Below are positions 1 through 5,186 of a DNA stretch of 6,147 nucleotides, piece by piece. Below the pieces are notes generated by a model that did no database searches, was not told the DNA's origin, and worked only from the letters and a program-made list of their open reading frames with translations. Source of the DNA: Dehalococcoidia bacterium (GTDB lineage: Bacteria; Chloroflexota; Dehalococcoidia; GIF9; AB-539-J10); contig JAUXIH010000068.1 in NCBI GenBank assembly GCA_030621105.1, positions 1 to 6,147 of the forward strand, in the 5' to 3' direction. Position numbers and translations under genes: made by a program. How positions within the stretch are numbered: the stretch's first letter is position 1; every line of letters begins with the position of its first letter.

Positions 1-2
1 TA

Positions 3-698
3 CCCACAACCTCAGCTATTTCTGTGGGGGAATTTCTGGAAGCTTACCACGAATTGAGTAAGAGTGCCGAAGCGATCTTATTCATCTCCTTGACTTCCAG
101 GTTTACTAAGGGATATGAGGCAGCTATAGAGGCCAGGGAAATAGCTCGCAAAGAATTGCCCCAAACAGTGATTGAAGTGATTGATTCCCAAACTGTTACA
201 TGTGCTGAGCTGTTTATTGTCTTGGAAGCAGCTAAGGCGGCGGCACAGGGTAAGAGCCTCAATGAGGTAATCCAAATCGTTAACAGTATGATACCTCGAG
301 TAAATCAATTTTCAGTACGAGATACTCTTCTCTATCTTGATAAAGGAGGCAGAGTATTCGAAGCTAAATCCTGGGCGGAAGCTGAGTCAGCAGCTAGTTT
401 CAGGTCCATAGTTGAAGTTGATGCCTCTACAGGAGGAGTAACAAAACCTGTAGCCCGGGCGAGAACTAAAACCCAGGTAATAAGCAAAATGGTTGACATA
501 GCCAAGGAAAGGGTTGGTGATAAGAAGCTACATGCTGCTATAGGTCATACTAATGTCCCCGGTCAGGCTGAGCAGCTAAGAGAAATGATCCTGTCGCAAT
601 TTCAGTGTGAAGAGATTTATGCTACTGAACTCATGGGAGTAGCAGCAGTTATGAACGGAGAAGGACTAGTTGAATTCGGATTCTATGGCAGCGACTAA
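3..698 (+). CDS. degV: DegV-family (FakB-like) lipid-binding protein, 5' partial
   Basis: DegV/FakB proteins hold a fatty acid in the cell and present it to the kinase FakA. The frame is open to the left edge (codons from base 3 read PTTSAIS), so the true start lies outside. The GTG at 24 is internal: it falls within the family motif TSxxSxGEFLEAY, seen here as TSAISVGEFLEAY. Other DegV landmarks, numbered from base 24, are VIDSQTV (about 52-58), TLLYLDKGGRVFEA (about 101-114), a KPVARARTKTQ stretch and IGHTNVPGQAEQL. The usual SGTY-type lipid-contact segment reads RFTKGY, and the C-terminal HTGPG-type motif reads MNGEG (Met210-Gly214), so the ligand-binding His appears to be missing. The gene ends 23 bases before fakA, so the two are very likely one operon. 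The family call is firm. Fatty-acid binding is inferred and weakened by the altered motifs. Confidence 0.9.
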   Translation, partial: PTTSAISVGEFLEAYHELSKSAEAILFISLTSRFTKGYEAAIEAREIARKELPQTVIEVIDSQTVTCAELFIVLEAAKAAAQGKSLNEVIQIVNSMIPRVNQFSVRDTLLYLDKGGRVFEAKSWAEAESAASFRSIVEVDASTGGVTKPVARARTKTQVISKMVDIAKERVGDKKLHAAIGHTNVPGQAEQLREMILSQFQCEEIYATELMGVAAVMNGEGLVEFGFYGSD

Positions 699-721
699 CG
701 ATATTTAGAAAGGAACTCATT

Positions 722-2401
722 ATGAGTAAAGTAGCTATCACAACTAATTCTGCTACTCATGTACCCCAGAAAGTAGCAAAAAGTATGGCAGGAAGAGAGA
801 TGAAAGCCGACATGGCTGATGGCAAAGTTCTTGCGAGAATGTTTATCTCAGGGACCACCTGTCTAGAGAAAGTTTTTCCTGAGATAGACTCCATGAATGT
901 TTTTCCCGTCCCTGATGGGGACACTGGGACTAACATGTTACTCACCATGCGCTCCGCACTGGAGGGGGCGAGTAAAAACCATGGCAGGGATGCTTCCCTG
1001 GTGGCTGAATCGATGGCTCATGGTTCTTTGATGGGGGCAAGGGGGAACTCTGGCGTGATCCTCTCCCAATTCTGGAGGGGCTTGGCTGAGGGGCTACAAG
1101 GAAAAAGCTCATTCAATGGCAAGGATTTTGCTGCAGCTCTGGATAAAGCCAGGGATGCCGCTTATGCCAGCACGATGAATCCTGTGGAAGGGACCATATT
1201 AACCGTGGCTAAGGATGCCGCTGAAGCTGCGAAGGTTACGGCTCAGGTTGAATCCAAGCTGGTCCTGGTATTGGAAGCAGCAGTGAAGGCTGCCGCTGAT
1301 TCTGTAGCTCAAACCCCCGAACTCCTCCCTGTATTGCGCGAAGCTGGTGTAGTAGATGCCGGAGGAGAAGGATTATATGTTTTGTTAGATGGCGCTCTCT
1401 CTTACCTTAAGGGAAGCAAGAGAGCGAAGCCTCACTTAGTGGGTTCTAATACTGTGCCTAAGTCAATCCAGAGGGAACCAGAACTGCCCTATGGGTATTG
1501 CACCAGCTTTGTTCTGGAGGGAGAAAAGCTTGATTTACCAAAAATAAGAAAGCACCTCGGCAAAAAGGGGCAATCGCTGGTAACTTCTAAGAATGATACT
1601 GTGATTAAAGTTCACCTCCATACACTTAATCCTGGTGAGGTTCTTAAGTATGCCCTGAAGTTTGGCGAGCTACATGATATAAAGATCGATAACATGGATG
1701 ACCAATATGCTGAATTTATCAAGAAGCAAAGGGAAAGGATGCCCAAGGTCAGCACGGCCCTGGTAGCAGTTGTCTCAGGGGAAGGATTTTTCCAGATATT
1801 TAGTAGCTTGGGCGCCATTGTTGTTCCCGGTGGGCAAACAATGAATCCCAGCGTTAAAGAGATACTGCAGGCTGTGGAAGCAGCTCCATCCGATAATGTC
1901 ATCATATTGCCCAATAATAAAAACATTGTTCTTAGTGCCTCTGAAGTTCATCCTTTAAGCTCAAAAAAGGTAGAGATGATCCCCACCACAACTATTCCTC
2001 AAGGCATAGCTGCCTCTCTTGCGTTTAACAGCGATGCTGATTTGCCGCAGAATACTAAATTCATGAACGAAGCCATAAAGACGGTGAAAAGCATTAAAGT
2101 CACCAGGGCAGTGCGCAACGCAAAGCTCAAGGGCTTAAAGCTGAAGAAGGGGCATCCCATTGCCATTTTAGATGGTGAAAAACTACTGACCAGTGATAAA
2201 AATCTGTCGAATGTTATTTCTACCGCCCTAACCGAAGCAGAAGGGGAAAAAGCCGAGGTAATAACTATTTACTATGGAGACAACGTTGATGCTACCGAAG
2301 CGGGAAGGCTAGCTCAGGAAATTGAGAATAAATACCGTGCTTCTGTTGAGGTGACTTACGGGGGGCAGCTTCACTGCGATTACATAATTTCGCTAGAGTA
2401 G
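722..2401 (+). CDS. fakA: Fatty-acid kinase FakA-like protein (DhaL/DAK2 domain, YloV family)
   Basis: This is probably the cytosolic ATP-dependent kinase that phosphorylates FakB-bound fatty acid to acyl-phosphate for phospholipid synthesis. The 559 residues are close to the family's usual 550. The DhaL domain spans about 31-230, with the nucleotide/Mg motif NVFPVPDGDTGTNM at 59-72 (Asp65, Asp67) and GARGNSGVILSQF at 105-117. The middle domain has Cys260 and His298/His300 (VHLHT), which match the Cys/His metal-site pattern described for FakA. The C-terminal DegV-like domain covers about 345-559; its usual GGQP ending reads GGQL. The ATG at 722 follows AGAAAGGA (707-714) at good spacing. Relatives start near residue 31 (MADGKVLARM), and ATG codons at 785, 800 and 812 are alternatives with poorer sites. 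Residues 1-22 resemble a DegV N-terminus. The degV neighbour 23 bases upstream supports the role. Function is inferred from the family. Confidence 0.92.
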   Translation: MSKVAITTNSATHVPQKVAKSMAGREMKADMADGKVLARMFISGTTCLEKVFPEIDSMNVFPVPDGDTGTNMLLTMRSALEGASKNHGRDASLVAESMAHGSLMGARGNSGVILSQFWRGLAEGLQGKSSFNGKDFAAALDKARDAAYASTMNPVEGTILTVAKDAAEAAKVTAQVESKLVLVLEAAVKAAADSVAQTPELLPVLREAGVVDAGGEGLYVLLDGALSYLKGSKRAKPHLVGSNTVPKSIQREPELPYGYCTSFVLEGEKLDLPKIRKHLGKKGQSLVTSKNDTVIKVHLHTLNPGEVLKYALKFGELHDIKIDNMDDQYAEFIKKQRERMPKVSTALVAVVSGEGFFQIFSSLGAIVVPGGQTMNPSVKEILQAVEAAPSDNVIILPNNKNIVLSASEVHPLSSKKVEMIPTTTIPQGIAASLAFNSDADLPQNTKFMNEAIKTVKSIKVTRAVRNAKLKGLKLKKGHPIAILDGEKLLTSDKNLSNVISTALTEAEGEKAEVITIYYGDNVDATEAGRLAQEIENKYRASVEVTYGGQLHCDYIISLE

Positions 2402-2429
2402 GCTAGGTACTAAAGCGAAGGAGTTGAAT

Positions 2430-2477
2430 ATGGATGAAGTAACATCACGGCAAAACTCTGCCGATATTGCTCGGTAG
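2430..2477 (+). pseudogene. Orphan 15-codon frame with strong RBS after fakA (possible truncated gene start)
   Basis: AAGGAG at 2418-2423 sits six bases before an ATG, giving the peptide MDEVTSRQNSADIAR and then TAG. The site is as good as any in the window and lies 28 bases after the fakA stop, where the next operon gene would be expected. The frame ends four bases before the last codon of the convergent ArsR-fusion gene. One reading is the surviving 5' end of an operon gene cut off by a rearrangement. Others are a genuine small peptide or chance. The peptide is too short to assign to a family. Confidence 0.35.
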
Positions 2478-2480
2478 TCC

Positions 2481-3359
2481 TCAGGGTTGTTTCTGCCCCA
2501 GCTCGGCTATTTTATTTTGTGTCTCGGTAAACTGCTGGTGTAGAGATGCTATTTCCCTTTTGAGGCTGAGTAGTTCATCGTTATCTGATTCTGTTCCCTG
2601 CGAAGGGCTATCATCCTCCTGGCAGGACTGCGCACCGGAGAGCCTCCCTCCCAAGTAGCTGTTTAAGGCATCTCTAACCTGGCCAGAGGCGCCAGTAACC
2701 GTCTCTATCCCAAACTGGTTGAAGAAACCTATGGCTCGAGGCCCCATTCCTCCGGCAATAATTACCTGAGCTCCCTGGCTGTGAATGAAACCAGGGACCT
2801 GGCCAGGATTGCCATGAGAGCCATAGAAAGGGTTATCTACCTCTTTTACCTCTTTTACTTTTCCCTCCTCTACATCCACCAGGATGTAATAGGGACAGCG
2901 GCCAAAGTGCTGACTTATCATGGCTTCCAATCCCTGATTCCCCTCTGATGCTACAGCTATTTTCACCTGTTCACCTCCATAAACTTGCTGATATTTCGTT
3001 TTTCGCTCCAGTCTCCATATCGTTTGTGGCCCCATCTTACCAATCTTTTGTAGCTGCTCCCGATCATGGGCCGCCAGATCATTACCCTCAAGCGCTTTGT
3101 TTACCAATTCGACTATCTCAGCGGCGTATTTCTCCATACTAGCCTCGTCGAGGTAATGAGTTACCCAGACACTGTCTCTTCTGGAGCGGATGAGGCCAGC
3201 GTCCTCCAGTATGCTCAGGCTACGGGAAGCACGGGGCTGAGATATCTCCAGGGCCTGCATCACCTCATAGACACAGCATTCTCTTTCCATGAGAATTTTC
3301 AGGATTCTGATCCTGGTTTCATCAGATAGGGCCTTAAATACTTTAACCAAATCTCTCAT
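2481..3359 (-). CDS. ArsR-type winged-helix regulator fused to a NifX/NafY-like FeMo-cofactor-binding domain
   Basis: This is probably a cytosolic DNA-binding repressor with a metal-cluster or redox sensing domain. Residues 1-90 form an ArsR winged helix: FKALSDETRIRILKIL, a Cys-containing helix (ERECCVYEV, Cys28/Cys29, second canonical ArsR Cys replaced by Tyr31) and recognition helix SQPRASRSLSILEDAG (40-55). A charged linker spans about 91-130. Residues 132-238 are a dinitrogenase iron-molybdenum cofactor domain: VKIAVASEG, ISQHFGRCPYYILVD with Cys155, and IIAGGMGPRAIGFF. A polar stretch and a coiled coil (about 261-290) end the protein. The frame is continuous, but GGAGGTG plus GTG at the domain junction could yield a separate 161-residue protein. 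The ATG at 3359 has no clear Shine-Dalgarno but gives the normal ArsR N-terminus. No nif structural genes are visible, so a nitrogen-fixation role is not implied. The inducer is unknown. Confidence 0.88.
   Translation of the reverse strand: MRDLVKVFKALSDETRIRILKILMERECCVYEVMQALEISQPRASRSLSILEDAGLIRSRRDSVWVTHYLDEASMEKYAAEIVELVNKALEGNDLAAHDREQLQKIGKMGPQTIWRLERKTKYQQVYGGEQVKIAVASEGNQGLEAMISQHFGRCPYYILVDVEEGKVKEVKEVDNPFYGSHGNPGQVPGFIHSQGAQVIIAGGMGPRAIGFFNQFGIETVTGASGQVRDALNSYLGGRLSGAQSCQEDDSPSQGTESDNDELLSLKREIASLHQQFTETQNKIAELGQKQP
2964..2978 (-). promoter_or_regulatory. Internal ribosome binding site and GTG start at the ArsR/FeMo-Co junction
   Basis: On the minus strand GGAGGTG (2972-2978) is followed by AACAG and then GTG (2964-2966). 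That GTG begins VKIAVASEG, the normal start of stand-alone NifX-like proteins. The codon just before the site, Tyr127 (TAT, 2979-2981), is one base change from a stop. The site is much stronger than anything before the ATG at 3359. It probably marks an ancestral second gene and may still make a 161-residue free domain. Use in the cell is inferred. Confidence 0.6.
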
Positions 3360-3379
3360 CGTATTCTTATATTTGAATA

Positions 3380-3401
3380 TGTTGATATGATTATATTAAC
3401 A
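3380..3401. promoter_or_regulatory. Dyad operator over the -10 element, likely the ArsR autorepressor site
   Basis: The arms TGTTGATAT and ATATTAACA are inverted repeats (8 of 9 positions) around a four-base centre, GATT. The dyad fully covers the -10 box of the divergent minus-strand promoter. AT-rich dyads at or near the -10 of their own gene are typical ArsR/SmtB operators. The dyad and its position are seen directly. Which protein binds it is inferred. Confidence 0.6.
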
Positions 3402-3416
3402 CATCTTCTCTGTCAA
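3390..3416 (-). promoter_or_regulatory. Sigma70-type promoter of the ArsR-fusion gene
   Basis: Read on the minus strand, a perfect TTGACA (-35; 3411-3416) is followed after 15 bases by a perfect TATAAT (-10; 3390-3395). The expected transcription start is near 3383, giving a leader of about 24 bases before the ATG at 3359. The 15-base spacer is shorter than the ideal 17, so the promoter may be moderate or need help from bound protein. Confidence 0.75.
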
Positions 3417-3420
3417 GATG

Positions 3421-3625
3421 GAAGAGATTATATCTATCACCTCTTTTTCTGCCTGATTACAGATGGTTGCATGATATAGGTGTCGACCGCTTACTGAGAA
3501 CTCGTCTATACCTATAAACTCAGGAGTTTATTTCAACCCTGCTGGATCCCGGCCTTGTTGCTATCTCATCAGTAATACGTCCCCATCAGTACAGAAAACA
3601 GGGTGGAGCCGGCGAGCACATTGCC
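3421..3625. other. Stretch between the divergent promoters with no convincing gene
   Basis: No RNA gene or complete protein gene is evident here. It contains the perfect palindrome at 3514-3531 and an 8-bp direct repeat, CATCAGTA, at 3567-3574 and 3584-3591. A plus-strand frame is open at 3422-3514, broken by TAA (3515-3517), and open again at 3518-3634 before TAA at 3635. It has no start codon with a ribosome binding site, so it is at best a decayed gene. Confidence 0.5.
3514..3531. repeat. Perfect 18-bp palindrome between the ArsR-fusion and fur promoters
   Basis: ATAAACTC and GAGTTTAT form an exact inverted repeat separated by AG. The two-base centre suits a dimeric regulator site better than a hairpin, and no T-run follows, so a terminator is unlikely. 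It lies about 95 bases from each of the two divergent -35 elements. It does not resemble the dyad at 3380-3401, so a different protein would bind it. The binding role is inferred. Confidence 0.5.
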
Positions 3626-3654
3626 TTGACAAAGTAAAAAGGGGTTATTATAAT
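3626..3654 (+). promoter_or_regulatory. Consensus sigma70-type promoter of the fur gene
   Basis: A perfect TTGACA (3626-3631), a 17-base spacer and a perfect TATAAT (3649-3654) give one of the best promoters possible. The expected transcription start, around 3660-3662, is only about five bases before the ATG at 3666. The -10 region includes TTATAAT, which matches half of a Fur/PerR-type box, so autoregulation is possible but not shown. Confidence 0.85.
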
Positions 3655-3665
3655 GGCCGTTTGGA

Positions 3666-4106
3666 ATGCGAATCAATTGCATGTGCACAGCAAATATTCA
3701 GCCAGCAACATCACAGAGAAAGCTTCTCTTGAGTGTTATCCGAGAGGCTAAAGGCCATTTAGATGCTAAGGAACTGTATCGCCGAGCTAGCAAGAGAAAT
3801 GCCAGTATCAGTCTTGCTACGGTCTACCGCAATTTGCGCTTCTTTAAGGAACAAGCATTAATAGACGAAAGGCATTTCGGTCATACACGCTCTTGTTGCT
3901 ATGAAATGAAGCGTTCGGAAGAGCATTATCATTTGGTATGCCGTGACTGCGGGCATGTTATTGAGTTTGAGAGCCCCCTAATTCACAAGTTGGTGGCAGA
4001 GATACGACGCAAAAATAACTTTGATGTCACAAGGGTTGAGTTGTGCCTGGAGGGCTACTGCCATGATTGTAAGAAAGAAGAGAAGCCCCTTTCTAAAGTG
4101 ACCTAA
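3666..4106 (+). CDS. Fur-family metal- or peroxide-responsive transcriptional regulator
   Basis: This is a cytosolic dimeric winged-helix repressor of the Fur/PerR/Zur superfamily; 146 residues is the usual length. The N-terminal DNA-binding domain holds TSQRKLLLSVIREAKGHLDAKELY (metal-ligand-type His31) and recognition helix SLATVYRNLRFF (49-60). The dimerisation domain has HYHLVCRDCG (His87, His89, Cys92, Cys95) and a C-terminal CHDC (Cys132, Cys135), the two CxxC pairs of the structural zinc site. The acidic ligand position in VIEFE is Glu100, more Fur/Zur-like than the Asp of PerR. The His usually near VTxHxLE is Val124. Extra cysteines (5, 7, 77, 78, 127) are unusual. The ATG at 3666 leaves a nearly leaderless mRNA; the ATG at 3681 is the alternative, and neither has a ribosome binding site. 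The trxB-trxA neighbours suggest redox control, but the exact subfamily is not decided. Confidence 0.88.
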   Translation: MRINCMCTANIQPATSQRKLLLSVIREAKGHLDAKELYRRASKRNASISLATVYRNLRFFKEQALIDERHFGHTRSCCYEMKRSEEHYHLVCRDCGHVIEFESPLIHKLVAEIRRKNNFDVTRVELCLEGYCHDCKKEEKPLSKVT

Positions 4107-4165
4107 AACGAAGGGATGTTTCTCAAATCATTGAACTCGCAAGTCAGAAGAAGGAGGGGAAATTT

Positions 4166-4201
4166 ATGCTTATCTCTCCGGAGGTGATATTCTCGCCGTG
4201 A
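4166..4201 (+). other. Upstream mini-frame 1 in the trxB leader (11 codons)
   Basis: AAGGAGG (4151-4157) lies eight bases before an ATG, encoding MLISPEVIFSP and ending in TGA. The initiation site is stronger than that of trxB itself. The stop overlaps the GTG of the next mini-frame (GTGA at 4198-4201). It may be a leader peptide delivering ribosomes to trxB, or the relic of a lost gene. No attenuator hairpin was found. Confidence 0.45.
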
Positions 4202-4212
4202 TTAAGCAATGA
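4198..4212 (+). other. Upstream mini-frame 2 overlapping the trxB start (4 codons)
   Basis: GGAGGTGA (4180-4187) sits ten bases before GTG ATT AAG CAA TGA, which encodes MIKQ. Its TGA overlaps the trxB ATG as ATGA (4209-4212), the classic layout for termination-reinitiation. This would explain how trxB is translated without a close ribosome binding site. Translation is inferred from layout only. Confidence 0.4.
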
Positions 4213-5126
4213 CGAAATATGAAGTGATTATCATTGGGGGTGGTGCTGCGGGGCTTACCGCCGGGCTCTACGCCTCGCGCGGGGGCTTCAAGAGCTTGCT
4301 AGTCGAGCGCGGGATGACTGGAGGCCAGATAATGAATGCTACGCTAGTAGAGAATTATCCCGGTTTTCCCGAAGGTATCTCTGGATCAGAGCTTGGTTCG
4401 CTCATGCGCCAACAGGCAGACAGGTATGGGCTGGAGGTTGTAACTGCTGATGTTACAGGGCTTGCTCCGGGGAGCCTCTACAATGTCTCTACGACTGAAG
4501 GCGATTTTGAGACTTCATCTGTAATAATCGCCACTGGCTCAGAGTATCGCAAACTAGGGGTCATTGGAGAGGAGAGGCTATCAGGTCATGGGGTTTCCTA
4601 CTGCGCCACCTGTGATGGCTTTTTCTTTCGCGACCGGGAGGTGGCAGTAGTTGGGGGAGGTGATACCGCCATCACTGATGCCCTGGAATTAACTCGATAT
4701 GCCAAGAAAGTCCATGTGATACATCGGCGAGACCAGCTTCGGGCAGGAAAAGTCCTCCAGCAACGAGCTTTTGCTCAGCCCAAGTTAGAGTTCATCTGGA
4801 GTACTGTGGTAGAGGAAGTCTTAGGAGAGAAGATGGTAAGCGGCCTCAAACTGCACAATGTGAAAACAGGACGGGATTCTATCTTAAAGGTGGATGGCGT
4901 CTTTGTTGCCGTAGGGCTCACGCCCAATAGCCAGATTTTTTCTAGCATTCTGGAACTCGATGATGCTGGCTATATTATCACTGATGAGACGATGGCCACT
5001 TCGGTTGATGGCATCTTCGCTGCCGGAGATGTGCGCAGGAACTCGGCACGCCAGGTTGCTGCTGCCGTAGGGGATGGTGTCACTGCCGCCATGTCTGCCT
5101 TTAAGTATCTTCAAGAGACAAGATAA
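4209..5126 (+). CDS. trxB: Thioredoxin reductase (NADPH, FAD flavoprotein)
   Basis: The enzyme reduces oxidised thioredoxin with NADPH through FAD and a redox disulfide in the cytosol. The 305 residues fit the low-molecular-weight bacterial type. The FAD-binding GGGAAGLTAGLYAS starts at 10 and is followed by GMTGGQIMNATLVENYPGFPE (about 35-55). The NADPH domain carries the active-site CATC (Cys132, Cys135), GGGDTA (149-154) and HRRDQLRA (172-179), whose arginines favour NADPH. The C-terminal FAD segment is GIFAAGDVRRNSARQVAAAVGDG (about 268-290). The ATG at 4209 is forced, because TAA at 4203-4205 closes the frame upstream. No ribosome binding site is at normal distance; the nearest, GGAGGTGA, is 21 bases away and serves a four-codon frame that overlaps the start. 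The gene sits about 100 bases after fur and 60 before trxA, on the same strand, consistent with one redox operon. Confidence 0.96.
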   Translation: MTKYEVIIIGGGAAGLTAGLYASRGGFKSLLVERGMTGGQIMNATLVENYPGFPEGISGSELGSLMRQQADRYGLEVVTADVTGLAPGSLYNVSTTEGDFETSSVIIATGSEYRKLGVIGEERLSGHGVSYCATCDGFFFRDREVAVVGGGDTAITDALELTRYAKKVHVIHRRDQLRAGKVLQQRAFAQPKLEFIWSTVVEEVLGEKMVSGLKLHNVKTGRDSILKVDGVFVAVGLTPNSQIFSSILELDDAGYIITDETMATSVDGIFAAGDVRRNSARQVAAAVGDGVTAAMSAFKYLQETR

Positions 5127-5186
5127 GTCAGAGGGATTAAAGAATAAATGTCGTTTGGGCAATTGAAATTAAATAGAAGGAGAAAT

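Noticed and set aside
1612..1926. Minus-strand open frame of 104 codons inside fakA
   Set aside because: It lies fully within the well-supported fakA frame and its translation has no recognisable motif; it is an antisense shadow.
2461..2474. CCGA-TATTGC-TCGG hairpin as a terminator between convergent fakA and ArsR-fusion genes
   Set aside because: The stem is only four base pairs and no T-run follows.
2467..3329. Plus-strand open frames (2467-2658, 2948-3142, 3066-3329) opposite the ArsR-fusion gene
   Set aside because: Both strands are open because of base composition. The minus-strand frame has two recognisable domains, while these have none and no good ribosome binding sites.
3567..3591. 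Direct repeat CATCAGTA twice, 17 bases apart, as an attachment or iteron site
   Set aside because: Two short copies are not enough to support an origin or integration site.
5148..5186. Upstream start for trxA adding MSFGQLKLNRRRN
   Set aside because: The ATG at 5187 has the better-placed AAGGAG and gives the normal thioredoxin N-terminus.
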